Shown here: piece after piece, positions 23,301 to 36,800 of the stretch
How positions within the stretch are numbered: the first letter of the stretch is position 1
Layout: each line of letters opens with the position of its first letter
Assembly: GCA_003344405.1 (NCBI GenBank)
Contig: NOWV01000106.1
Coordinates: 62,001 to 126,000 of the forward strand
Source of the DNA: Trichoplax sp. H2
Lineage: Eukaryota > Placozoa > Uniplacotomia > Trichoplacea
Reading direction: 5' to 3'
DNA: 64,000 nucleotides
Program-made: the position numbers and the translations under genes
Notes under the pieces: model-generated
What the model was told of the DNA's origin: nothing
Seen by the model: the letters and a program-made list of their open reading frames with translations, nothing else
Database searches by the model: none

Positions 23301-26300
23301 TCATTTCTTTACTGTTTAAATTACATATTATAACTTATTCCCTTATCTATCTTAAAGGCAACCATATAAAACTCATATAAGGCATTCTAAAGCATGCATA
23401 TTCGTATTCTATCACATATTATACCGAGTATCGGTATTTATTAAACCTAATTTTAATTGCATATCAAACTAGGTGTTTTACTACCTTTGAATTTCATCTT
23501 CTTCGATACAAACAAATCAAATTAAGACCTTACGTATACATCAGGCCTCCGTTACATTCCCATCGACTTCTGTCACAAACTATTGATTTATATTTTATTA
23601 GCTCTCAGAAATCTTTGTCAATACTCAAGATGTTCTGTTCGTATCGCTATAAGAGTACATAATATCTAAAAATTACTCTAGATTACCTTGTCTAATCAAT
23701 TATGTTGAAATATAAACATATCAATTCACTTCTTATTTATTATACAATCGCATTTTCAGTTTAAATGAAATTAATTTGCATTTAGTAATTTGGAATTTCA
23801 ACCTTACCCACCGTTACATCGAAATGTTTTATTTAACTTATGAAATTCAATTATGTCGCGTACAATTCTTCTGTGGATTTTTATTTGTCTAAAATTTTAT
23901 GATATAATAGCGACTTATGTTTACATTAGTACTTTACTGATTCTCTCATTTCTATCTGACATGGACACTTTGGTATTTAAACTTGATCACATCAATAACA
24001 TTACTGCTAGTATCATAACACTAACAGCAGTATTCAAGATGCAACATAACTGCTTATTATAATTTCTAGCAGAGTATTAATTATTACTATCGCTACAGTT
24101 GTTGTTACTGTCATTTATGTGGCAATTTTCTTCTCAGAAGGTCATACCTATTAGTATTGTAGTCATTCTTGATCTTATTTTCCGGCTCATTAATTAAAAA
24201 TTTATATAAAATGCGATACAAGTAATATAAAATTAATAAATTTTTTCAATATATAGCAATTTTTTCTCAGAAAATCAAGCCTGTTAGTATTGTAGCTTTT
24301 CTTGATGTCATCTTTAGCTATTTAATCAAAAATTAATATATTAAGTATCATACAAATCTTATAGGCTTCGTAAATTCTAATTTAAATCTATCTAATCGAA
24401 ATAAACTTTGCTTATTTTATAGACATTACGTGAATGGTTCCAGTAATGCAGAAAAATATACTAAAGTATAGCATAAAAGCGAAAATTTATACGATTTGTA
24501 ACATGCCAAAGTTTGATGAATACGCTTACATTTTACCAAAACAAATTTACTTTATTCGTAAATCTTAATTTCTTAATTTCAAGTTATTATAATTTATTAT
24601 CAATAAAAAAATTTGAAGCTGGATTCAAAACATTGTACCTTTTATTGTTAATCCAAGAACATTGAATAACACGTTTATATTTTGAAATAAAGATGTATTA
24701 TGCATGTTGAATTCTTTTAATTGATTATAACTATCTTATCTTCAAAATCTATCAATTAAAACTTGATACAATTGAACTAGCATTTTTTGATAGTTAATTA
24801 GAAACAATAATTTGAAATCCTTCGGTCTATTACGTAAATTATTTCAATAATGTCTGAGTAGAGAGAAAAATTATTTACTACATCCGCATTATTTCTTACC
24901 ACATCGCAGTATGAAAGTAAGATAAAAAATTTTTAAATAATCACTATAGAGGAACAAATGGTATATTCAGTCTGCTGTATCAATACCAAGGCGTCAAAAT
25001 AGCAGTACATTGAAGTTACAATATAAAGATCTTTATATATGTATATTCTAGATATAAATTTCTTCTCTTTAATGACAGCAACGATACATTTTGATTTGAT
25101 AATCTTTTATCTTCGTTGCTAGAAACAATCACTATTAAAAAATTTGCTATCCATGTAACCTAGATAATAACAAATATGAAACTATATGTCGTATTTTTGA
25201 AAGATCAAATTTTTTCCTTTATCAATATTACATCAACAGAAGTATAGTACGTATACTCATATATATATGAGAATGTTAGATAATTACATATGAACCATAA
25301 ATAACGCTTTCGTTATTGTATTCGAGAAATAAGCAAATTTTTTATTTTTCTAACTAAAGTTAAATATATAATTTATACTGACTAATGTTAATAAGGTCTA
25401 GTGCAAGGCAACCCTGAGTGAAATTATCATGCTATTTAATAAGATATAAAAATAAATTAAAGTAATAGTATTTAATCATAACTTACGGTTAGTATTAATT
25501 TGCATATGCATCTTTGAATTTTATTTAACTTTATTTACCATCACCATAACCTTATATAATCAAATAACATAATATGTAATAATTGAATTTTTGCATTTTT
25601 AAATGAAGTGACCATTGTTAATGAGAACAACGGACCCTTGTTTTTAACATAATCAATAGCTATTAATTATTATTTTTTCTGAGTGGAATTTGGTGCTACT
25701 AAACTTTTTGAGTTCGTTAAATATCAAGCACATTGATTAATACCAGTAATTATGATTTACTATCTCTTTGTGCTAGTAATAGTATAATACGATAAGGAAA
25801 GCATCACTAAGAGAATTTAATACTGATTTCGATAGACATTCTAACTTTTGCTTTTAGAACTAAATAGTTGGATAAATTAATTAAATTCATATTAAGGCGG
25901 CGAAATATCCTATGCCTAGATCAAAGCGATAACTGTCTCTACCTTGTATTATATTTGATATTCAAACAATACCAATCATTTAACAAGTAAATACATTTTA
26001 TTACTGTAGAGATAAAAAAATGCCGATCAGCTACTGACTCCTTGTCGTATAAATACACTGTTAATTTATTTATTTTTATTATATCCAATTTGTCAATAGA
26101 GTGCTAAAATATCAACACTATAACCGATAAGGTCGATATCTTATATAGTCTAAAAAAAGGTACGCAAAGCTTATTTACTCTAGAATAATACTTGTACAGA
26201 CGTTAATCAAAACATAATGTTTTGCCTGAAGGAATTTGAATCCATTTCGTAGTATGAATTATTAATATTTTAAGTCTCATTGAAATACATCAGATAACAA

Positions 26301-29300
26301 AATTGGCTTTATATGATTATGACGTTAATCATTATGGATAATATGTGAGCTTTAAGGACTAAATTTTAACCACTATTGCAGAATATCTTACAATTTTACA
26401 TTAATAAGTGATAAGGAAATGTTTATTCGGATATGTTACGCACCGCAGATAAATGGATTTTATGCCTACACCTGTGCTAATAAACAATAATTAAGAGGTT
26501 TTGATCATCACTGGTTCAATGAACGGCTAAAGGGTTCGATAGTTCAAATTTTTAGAGACTTACGTTCAAGGCAATTCTCTATTTTTAAGCTATATTATCA
26601 CGATATCATTTATTATATTTATCGTACTCATTTAGTTTAATATATATATATAATGTTTTAAGAATCAAGTCAAAGATTACATCCCTTTTAGTTATAGCTA
26701 ATATTATTATCTTGTTATGATTATGATCATATAAGTTATAGCTACCAAAAATTCCAGCTAAGATAAAGAATTTAAATTTTTTGTATGTAAAATATAATTG
26801 CTTTAATCAAATTAAAGAGATCCCTATTTTCAGCTTCATTTCCTCTTTTCTATTGTAGACTATCGATGCTCTACAATTGCTTGATGTGATATACATTACA
26901 TATTACTTAATAACATTTTTTAAATAATTAATAAGTCAGATAAATTTTGGCTTTCTATTTTGGGGTTAGGCATGCGACAAAGATTATAATGAAGAAACAG
27001 TCAAAATGATAAAGTGATTTAATTAAATTTCTATTCAGCCCTGTATAAAATGTTATTCATTTCTCTATTAGAATTCCATTTCTTGCAATACATGTATACC
27101 AATAGATACAAACTTTCGATATCGGTATAAATAAAATATATAAAGTATATATATACACTTTTATAGATTTCAAGATAACAAACACTAATCACTATATCAT
27201 TAAAGTATAGTAAAGGATACTAATCATATAGAGTCCTTGCATTAGTTTTATATGCATTCTATATAAAATTTTAATTACAAGAAATAACGAATATCAATCA
27301 TCATACTATATTAAATATAGAAAAAGTTACTTATTAAAAGCTAGAATTACATCTTCCTGTATGCCACAATGTTTACTTCATAATCATTAGAATCTGATAT
27401 CGGTGATATTGAATAAAGTTCTTGCCGCACTATTCAATATTTCTAAATGAAAATTTGAATAGAATCTTAACATCTCAACATTTTACGTCTCGACGACATT
27501 TTCTGTAATATAGGATGATCTAGATAATAGAATGTTTTGATGTATTTATACGTGGTAAGCTCGCCTTCGCGATCTCTAGTTCAAAAAGAAAAACTTCAAA
27601 AACTATCGTTATTCTTCATTGTTATAACTCTCTAAACAACAATAATCATGATGTCTAAGATATGGCGAGAGTCCGAATTAACGCCGATTCCTTCTGTCGA
27701 CGACAACAATTGATACTGTTGAATGTTTTATCCAGTCTTTTCTATCGCTTGTATTTTTGTCGCTAATGTTAGTCTGCTAGACTCGCTTATCATTATTTGA
27801 TGTCAAAACTAACGTCATAAGATACTGTCCTATTCTACTTCATTTTTTCTTGTATCTGTTTAAACTTCTACGTGTAACTCATAGAGAAACCAAGGTCGCA
27901 TCTCCATGCATGCACCTTTAATAGAGAAATACAGACTTGAATACTTTAATGATATTCAGGACTAGAATTAACCAATTCCACTGAATTTAAATGATGGTGC
28001 CATAACTAAGATATCGATTTAATTTACGTTACCAGATGTGCACTCAAATATGAGCTAAAGATATTTCCTGACCGGATTTGTACGACGACAAAAATCATGA
28101 TATACTACCCTATCGAGCGCTATGATAGTGTATATCCTGTTGAGTAATTGACATAAATAAATAACAACGTCTGCAGTGATAAGATAACAATAATTTAAGC
28201 TAAAATTGACAATAATAATTTTATTCATTCAATTCGTATGAGGAGAAGGTCAATTTAATTTCTTGATTGACATCTTGACGTAGAAAGAATCTTGCTATAA
28301 TTTAAATGCAGTAGATACTCTTTCTATATATATCTACAATTCATTGTCAATTGAATGGGGAGAAGAAATAAAAAGGAGAAAAAAGGATAGTAAATATAAA
28401 GTAATTAAATTAGATTAAAATTTATTGACATTACTGGAAATTGAACAATGCAAAATGAGCTTGGATAAAATCAACAAAATAAAATTGCATCTGATCGATA
28501 CAACGGTAGATCTATCGATTACTTTCAAATGGGTATAATATACTGTATATATACTTACGTACATTGATATATATTTGATCAACAGGATACAAGATAGTCA
28601 TTAGCTGTACTGATAGATTTCTAAAAGGTTGTTTTGCCAAATTAGAAGGGTGAAATGAATATTATTTCAACTTTGACTAATAGTAGTCCAACTTCGGAAT
28701 ATATCTATCAGCATTAATTAAGGTAAAAGAATATTTTAAGTATTGGATTCATTTTTTGTGTAATTTTTCCTATTTATTACATAATTTATCGAAGCCTTGG
28801 TAAATTGAATATTAATTCATTCTTTTCCAGTCCAGTTGAGTCTATTACTAGTAATCGATGCACAAAGTCTGCTTTTAGTAAATGTTCTACATTAATATTA
28901 ACATCATCATTTTTCTCTTCTAAAAATTCTATCGTCAAGCTTTTGTAGTTTGTAGCGGCAATTGTTGAATATTATTAAATTGAGTAACTGCAACTAACGG
29001 TGCTTTTTGTTTTTGCTATCATTTCATTAAGAAAAATTTTACTTACATTATTCGATTAAGTTTTCAATTCTCCATCGCCTTTCACTAGAAAGATTAAAAA
29101 TTTTTATTAAATTGCAATTGATGTAATGATTCAATTTCTACGTGATTACTCCCATCCAATCGGATCGATTTTAACATTGCTATATATGTACTAGTATATC
29201 ACAGTAATACAAAGTTCCGCAGTTACTGTTATTATTAGTAATATTATTATTGTTGCAATCAATGTCCTTATTATCCATACACTATTTGATAATTTTATTT

Positions 29301-29365
29301 TCATCAATAACAAATACACTCGATTAATCGATTAAACACTATTCTCGAAGGATCAACATTTTAAT
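20318..29365. other. 9-kb AT-rich interval without a recognised gene
   Basis: I found no exon chain with consistent phase or recognisable protein on either strand. The longest open frame (23853-24062, +, 69 aa) is hydrophobic with no family resemblance. The only repeat noted is the 134-bp tandem duplication at 24122-24362. Possible contents are GPCR regulatory DNA, non-coding RNA or small lineage-specific exons I cannot detect. Confidence 0.5.
24122..24362. repeat. Diverged 134-bp tandem duplication
   Basis: Two copies starting at gcaatttt (24122 and 24256) share ttctcagaa, the block ttagtattgtag and the attaaaaattnat tail, with many substitutions between them. No open frame is preserved. 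Confidence 0.6.
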
Positions 29366-30883
29366 ATGGAAAGCGGCAATTATAGCATGGATTATAATAC
29401 AACTATTCTCCTATCAGATTTAACATCGATTCCATCATTATTATCTAATCAGAAGCAACCAATGCAAAAGCAATCACCATTAGATTGGCGGATTATCTTT
29501 GGTGTCACTATCTTTGTAACTGCTCTAGTTGGCAATTTAATATTAATGGCACTGATACTATTTGATCGTCAACTGCGTAAATTAGAGCATGTGCCTATTG
29601 CAAGTTTATGTGTTGTCAATATCTTGACAGCTGTTATGATTATCATGCCCTTTTTTATGTTTTTAATCCATCGCAAATGGGTACTTGGCCAAGCATGGTG
29701 CTACTTATGGAATCCTATGGGATACTTTCTACCATCGACAGGCATCTTTCATTATATGATTATTTCAATTGATCGTTATCTACGAGTTACTCGTCCATTA
29801 GAAGTAACTAAAACAAAAACCAAGCGCCTACTGATATTGCAACTGATATTATCATGGATTATACCAGCGATTGTATCTTATTTGCCTGAGATGATATGGA
29901 GGCAATTCGATTTTACTTATTCCTATCGATGTTATTATAAATATCATAGGAACAATATGTTAATTTATAACAGTGTAGTTGTTACAGTTTTATTTGGCCT
30001 ACCATTATTCGTAACAACGGCTATTTATATTAAACTAACTCGAATAGCATTAGGGCATAGTCGTACAATAAAGCTACAACGTCTATCGATTGCATCGCAA
30101 CAGTCACAAGAAAAAAGTACCAGAAAGTTACGACATCAAAGTAAAGGAGAAATTATTTTAGCATTTCTTTTATTAGCCTTTGTAATTTGCTGGCTACCAA
30201 CCTTAATTTATGCTTTAGTCTCTTCCATAACTTATCCAAAAGATCCCAGTAGAAAGATACCATGGCTTTATCCAATGTTGCTTGTTATCAACTTCTGCTA
30301 TCCAACTGTTAATCCTATTATGTTTGGGTTGTTATATAGACCGGTTAGAAGAGCCCTAGTGAAGCAATATTGTAAAGTTTGCCGATTTAATACATTCATG
30401 GACCGTACAACAACTATGATGAGTTCAATATCACGATCCAGTATAGCAATGAAAAATAGTAATAGCTTAAGTAACAGTCAAGATAGACGAGTATTACGTC
30501 GACTAAGATCATCTAATAGTAGTTTTAATCCATCTGATACATTAAGTAGCATTAGAGATCATAAAAGACCAAGTTCATCTTGCAAAGATAACATTTCTTA
30601 CAGCAATAAATCATCACCAGGGCCTTGTAGTCCTACAACTGCACTATATCGACCTTTTCCCAAGACAATTATTGATCAATCTAGCATATATATCCGTGAA
30701 AATGTCGGAGAAAATGTGACTAATCGTCTACAGTATCATCAACAGAAAGCTAATCGTCAAACAAATGGGAATCACTCGTATAAAAATTCTCATTCTTCAT
30801 CGACATCTTCTGGTAGCATGCAATATGTAGATATTAACGATAATATGTTCTATAATGATTATAATCAAGAAACGAATGTATGA
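29366..30883 (+). CDS. Orphan class A (rhodopsin-like) GPCR, single exon
   Basis: An uninterrupted 505-aa frame, intronless unlike its neighbours. Extracellular N-terminus with N-glycosylation sites (Asn5, Asn11). Seven membrane helices, TM1 at about 41-66 through TM7 at about 300-324. Hallmarks: Gly-Asn57 in TM1; Cys112 (3.25) paired with Cys189 in loop 2; Asp136-Arg137-Tyr138 at the end of TM3; CWLP (275-278) in TM6; NPIMF (316-320) in TM7. Position 2.50, normally the sodium-binding Asp, appears to be Asn85. Position 3.32 is Gly, so there is no aminergic Asp, and 7.43 is Phe, so there is no retinal-binding Lys. The ~165-residue C-terminal tail is Ser/Asn/Arg-rich and low in complexity. The ligand is unknown and cannot be inferred. 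Placozoan genomes carry many lineage-specific single-exon receptors of this class. Confidence 0.9.
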   Translation: MESGNYSMDYNTTILLSDLTSIPSLLSNQKQPMQKQSPLDWRIIFGVTIFVTALVGNLILMALILFDRQLRKLEHVPIASLCVVNILTAVMIIMPFFMFLIHRKWVLGQAWCYLWNPMGYFLPSTGIFHYMIISIDRYLRVTRPLEVTKTKTKRLLILQLILSWIIPAIVSYLPEMIWRQFDFTYSYRCYYKYHRNNMLIYNSVVVTVLFGLPLFVTTAIYIKLTRIALGHSRTIKLQRLSIASQQSQEKSTRKLRHQSKGEIILAFLLLAFVICWLPTLIYALVSSITYPKDPSRKIPWLYPMLLVINFCYPTVNPIMFGLLYRPVRRALVKQYCKVCRFNTFMDRTTTMMSSISRSSIAMKNSNSLSNSQDRRVLRRLRSSNSSFNPSDTLSSIRDHKRPSSSCKDNISYSNKSSPGPCSPTTALYRPFPKTIIDQSSIYIRENVGENVTNRLQYHQQKANRQTNGNHSYKNSHSSSTSSGSMQYVDINDNMFYNDYNQETNV

Positions 30884-33800
30884 GTATGTTTCGCCCACAT
30901 TGTCCTTATAGCGCTAGAGTTGCAGAATAGTATAATTATCGCTAAATACTAGTGCTATATTACGGTAACATTATATAATTATATACTATTATTAATACTA
31001 TTCTAATTACTGAGAGATTAAACTGATTTTAGCAAAAGCTATTATTTAAAGGACAAACTTAATCCGGGCATTATAGTTTATCTTCAGTACGCAATAAGTT
31101 AGCCTTTTGTGATTGATTTTAACTATTCAATTATAATTTAATAACATCACTGCCTTTAAATATCTATCTGATTCAAGTTATTTATTGCAAATGCTACTCT
31201 TAAATGTCCCATTCCATTTTAATATGATTATTGAGAGGCTTTACCAAAAAAACTACCGTTAAAGATGGAGTAAAATTTTCTTTAATTTACTCTATTGTGT
31301 TTAGCAGAACAATGGTCTATTTGTAAAGCTAATGTATATTTAGTAAGATGGCTAAAATTCATTTCGTAGTATGGCAGTGTATCAAACGAATAATATAGTA
31401 GCAATGACTGATAAGTTGAAGAAAATATCAAGATAACCTGGATTGATCATTTCATTTGAGATAAATTGATATCGTTTATTTACTTAATTACAGGTAACTT
31501 AATTCGAATGTTTCTTTTATTGATCAGTTTTTAGATTTCTATCTACTTTAATAATTATTTGATTGCAGTATTGATTGTATCTTCATCTGTATTCATAAGA
31601 AAGAAGCATAATAGTAAAAATTGATTGTGGGGCACCGTAAGACACTACATAGATCTATCTGCTACACCAAATTAACCCAGCTGTAAACTTTTAAATTGCC
31701 TATCTATATCTAAAGCGTATTGTTACTTTCGTAATGAAAAATCTAAATAACGTGGTCAATATCATTCACAATATCGGTTTAATTAAAAATAAAAGATCAT
31801 GATTGTTTATTTACTTATTATTGTAGACATCAAAGTAAACGCCAATAGTACAATTTAATCAACCATATCACTATAATTGCCTAATGGAGTTAGCGTTATA
31901 TTTCAGTTGATGTTCTCGATCATGAGAAATGTTTTCATGATCTACTTTTTAGCGATATATCATTGTTTTTATCCTCATCTTCGATTTAACCGTAGTTATT
32001 TGTAACTAACTGACAACATTTCATTAGGTTTTATTTGTTGCCAGTTTAACCCGCATGCCATGCCGTGCGAATGAGATTTTCAGGTAATTATAATATTACT
32101 TGGCGCTACATTCAGCACACATTCATTTCTATAGCTCGTTACTCGGCTGATAGAAAAAAGAATTAATATGCTGGAATACTCTTAGCGAAATTTCTATTAT
32201 TGCTTACTTACAGTTATAACCTCAACAAACTAACTCTTTCCTTTTCACTATGTGATAATTTATTTCCGTACTCCCATTACAATTAAAGTCATGTTAATCA
32301 AGTTATTCACTTACTAAAATTATCCAGTCTTATAATTAGTAAAATCTAATACTGATACTTTAACGTTATACTGTCGCTGTTTGCTGCAACCAAGAATTTT
32401 GGTACAAGAAAGACATCATTGTTACCAAGGGAGAGATCTCTTTCTGGTAGGCCACATTGTAATCAAGCAAAATCTTGATTGAATTTTCTCACTAAATTTT
32501 ATGTCGTAATTACTGACCAATGTTGATATTATTATTGTAGTTTAAATATTTCTTGAAATATCACTCTACAATGGTTTTAATTTATCAATAGTAGGAGGAA
32601 CACTAGCCATAACATGAATAATAATTAATAATCGATTAATATAAAAAATGTAATTATTTATTTAATCAATTTAGTTTAATCATGTTGGAATTAATTGCAC
32701 CACACCGTCACGTAGAGAATAATATCACCTATGTCCATTGTGTATGTATATTAAATATTGTTTTTAAATATAAATGTCAGGGTAATACTGGTAGTTATAA
32801 GTTTTTCGTTGCAGAAATTGTGGTTAGCTACAAGATAACTCCTACTTTACGCTATAATACAGTACATGAGGATAGGTTGCGATTTTGGTTATATACCGCA
32901 CATATGCCGGTAGATTATTCTCAGCTACTGACTTATGTAAGGCAGAATTGATCTACGCTGGATGACTATCTCTTTGTATATTCTACTAATGTTACCTTGA
33001 AAATCTGCATCTCTTACTTTCCTTTTTCTCTCCAGATGGATTATCTTTATAGCCTAATAAACTGTCACTTTAAAGATTTTTGTCCAAAACTTCATTCCGT
33101 TATCTCCCAAAATTAATTCTTTAGAGGGCAAAGAACCGGAAGTAGTCTATTAAGTTGAATAACTATCTAGCGGCACCGGCCGCTATCGGCATCTATTTCT
33201 CTCAATAGTTTTGTTCAAATACCATTCTAGCTAAGGAATTCCCCTTTAAAATATTTTTTAGTAATTCCTGATAGTTGTTGCTACTGTGTCGCCATATTAT
33301 TACAAAAGTAATTGTACTCTACGCCAATGTAATAGGACAGATTGCACATAAATAAATTGCTGAATCATGGACTAAATAACGCATTCATTTGAGCATATAC
33401 TAAAGTAGCAGTAATGCTTACCATAGAGAAGTGAAGTATCGAGAAAGTATATACCTAGCGCATACTGTGGCATAGAATCATTATTAGTTGAATAAACAGT
33501 AGCTATGAACTTGACAAGAAAATTTGTGATGTTGCGTTGTTAAAAGGCAGTACATTAATCAAAGCTTTATATGTCATAGGTTAGTGATGTTTACTATATT
33601 TATTCTAATGTCAAGTATCATTCTTATATCATGTTAGCCTATCCACATACATCTAACTCATTTGGGCATCTTAAATTCGACATAAAATATATCTTCGTAA
33701 AGAGTAGATGATTTCCAGTCATTTTTATTAATTCTGACCTCGGTCGTGTGTAAATTCTTATTAATTAGTAAATCTGTATGTTGTTATTTTCTCCACTCTT

Positions 33801-36800
33801 CTCGTAATAAAATTTTTTTTACCTCTAAATACGTTATAATTTACTGGCTATGTAGCTTGTATAAGTACACACAGAATCCAATACGATAGCTGTACTTTAT
33901 CACTTTACTTGCAGATTCCATATTACAATTATCAAGTCTTAAATTACCATTACATTGAGTCATTGAGGTGATGAGTGCATCATTTACCTTATACATACGA
34001 TGTGCAAAATAGAGGTTCATGGAGATTTGAAATGTGCAGTATCGTAAAATAAGTAACTACAACTAGCTACAGGCAAAATTAGGTGATTACAATATCAAAT
34101 ATTAAACTGTCGTTCAGATTTCTTTAAAAATGTTATTCTAACTAGGCCCTTACATGACAGCTAGGCACCTTTCAATATTTATTATTTTAAAAAACTATTC
34201 GATATTAGAATATCCGTAATCATACCGATTAAAATATCTAGATAGAATACGAGTACATATATATCTGAGCTCAAAGAAAGAATAAATAAAGATTTCTGAT
34301 TGCTATCTTACATCACTGGTTCATGTAAACATATCGATTCGAATGTTTTAGAATGCTACGTACTCTCCTGCAATTATTACCTTTAAAACTGTTATTTATG
34401 ATGCTATGATCACTTAATGGTTATGAAATAGATGGTTTGATAAGATCATTTGTTTTCGATTAATGCAAACTAAACAAATATGAAAGGAAATTTAAATCCA
34501 GTTTATATAATAGCACTAGCATTGGACACCATCCTCAGAGATTCAAGTAGTTAGGTTATTTATATTAACTAATACTCGCATAATGACATGTAGTAAAGAC
34601 CACGTACAATTAGAAATAGTCTGTGAGACTTAAATTGGTTTTACTTAGTTGAGACTAATATCAACGATCTGATTGTAATGTCTAGATTACGAATACCACT
34701 TTCTTCTAGACTATTTTTTCTCACCAAAAATTAACACGTACTATACTGTACTATTAACGATACCTTAGCTGACTACTAAATCTTAACCTTATAGAGAGGT
34801 AGTAATATATAATAGAAATTTTTAAAATTAAATGATATTTAGCGTTTTCATTCGTTAGCACAATTAATACGATTGAAATATAGGGAGAGATACTTTCCCT
34901 TTCTGTTATTTAAAATATTTTGTATAATCGCAGCATCGTAATATGGGAAATTAAAGCAGCTGAGGAACTAGTTTTAAAAAGAATTTTGAAACATAGGATT
35001 GCAATGCTAAAATCAACCAATTATCAAAGCTTTAATCTTAAAAGTGCACATAATGATTCTTCAAATAGCTCGAAGACAAGAATACCTTATCTAAATACCT
35101 CCACAAAACAAAAACTTCTTTCCCCCTCCAGCCTACACTACTCTAATTGTAGGAATATTATGTTGGCTTTAGGATATAATTTATTATAACTAATTCTATG
35201 CTGTTATTAGTAGTTGTATACAGTATATCTTTAACAATGCCTCCCTAACAATTTCTCTCATAAATCTAGCTATCTCTAGTCATTGTTATATCTTTCATGC
35301 AATGTGATAAGAAATCATTGACTTTTAAAAGCGAGCCCACTTTCTTAAAATATGAATACCCAATCACAATAAAGTTATGACATTCTATTGATTTTTCTAA
35401 TTCCTTTAAACTTATATTTCTCATTACAATAACATTACCCAATACCGTTTTCTGCTTAAATAAACTAAGAGCTATTCTAGACTCTACGCAATTTGTTGCA
35501 GAGAGGGTGGGTAGAAATAAACTTTCGTTACAGAAGATTATGATAGTCTAAATCTTTGTATCCTGCTGTTAAAGTACCGTAATAATGATGAATCCTATCA
35601 GGAGGTAAATCTGATATTAGTGATATACAGACGTTGTAGTTACCCTAATGCAGCTGAGTTTATCAATAAGTAATTAGATTAATTTTAGATGCATTATCTC
35701 TTTGCACTGACAGGTAAACTAATGATAGCAAGATTGCAGGTATTGCTGTGATATTATAACAAATGATCTAATTACAATAAATGAAAACAAAATTATATAA
35801 GATTTTAATACCTATACGATCTTTTCAGTCGAGATGGTATCGCAGTTCCATTTAAGACAACAGATGTATGCAATATTATTTACCAGACTTCAAAATCAAC
35901 CAGGATTCTTTCAGGTTGTTAACTTTCTGTTTAAGAATAAAGTTTCTAACATAGAAACTTATAGCTAACTCAATCGTTATAGTAATAGTTGAGAACGGAG
36001 ACTTTCTAAAATGATTTGGTGAAAAAATGGCTAATGCCAGGCAATAACAGCAAATAGATTCCTTTATTAATTACGTTTTGTAGACATTATGAATATATTT
36101 TACAAAACAGAATTAAAAATTCTCCATAATTATGTAGTCAAAACTTCTCAGAATATGTTATAGTCTTAATTACGGCACCTTATCAGTGATTCATATAACG
36201 AATATAAAATAACAAACTAACTTTACTACATTTAGGATACTAAGCTACTAATGATGAAAGATACTACATATGTGAGGGTTGCATCTCCTTCTCTAAAGTT
36301 TACGTACGTCTTGGTTAATTATCAGTACGATCAATAAAAAAATAAGCAAAAAATCTCTAATTATTGTTTTGCCATACGTAAGTGGTTGAGCAGTTTATAG
36401 TTATGGCACTTAGATATAAATTCTCATTATTTCTAATAAATTGATCTTTATGATTTATACCGATTATTATGTAAGTATGTTTGCATCTTTAATTTATTTG
36501 GCATATTCATAGTTTATTTGCGTTTAGTAGGTAAAAAATAATAAGTATTCATTTTTGGCATAGTTTACAGACCTTACGTTACACCTAGAAAAATGTGTTT
36601 TCAATATATCCGTATAATTTATTTCTAGAAACTATTCTAATTAATTATCATATAAGGACATATTTGTTACTGTTTTACGAACGTTTATTCTAATATTTTG
36701 ATTTATACTTCTTGACATTCTTGAATAATTACTCTAGGAATATGCTCGTATGTTCCTGTGATAAGTAAATGTTTTTTGAATATTCATAACTTGTCGGCTT

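Noticed and set aside
29366-30883. Opsin or biogenic-amine receptor identity
   Set aside because: No Lys at 7.43 and no Asp at 3.32.
32682-35189. Two 89-codon plus-strand frames (32682-32951 and 34920-35189)
   Set aside because: AT-driven composition, no domain, no splice context; probably chance.
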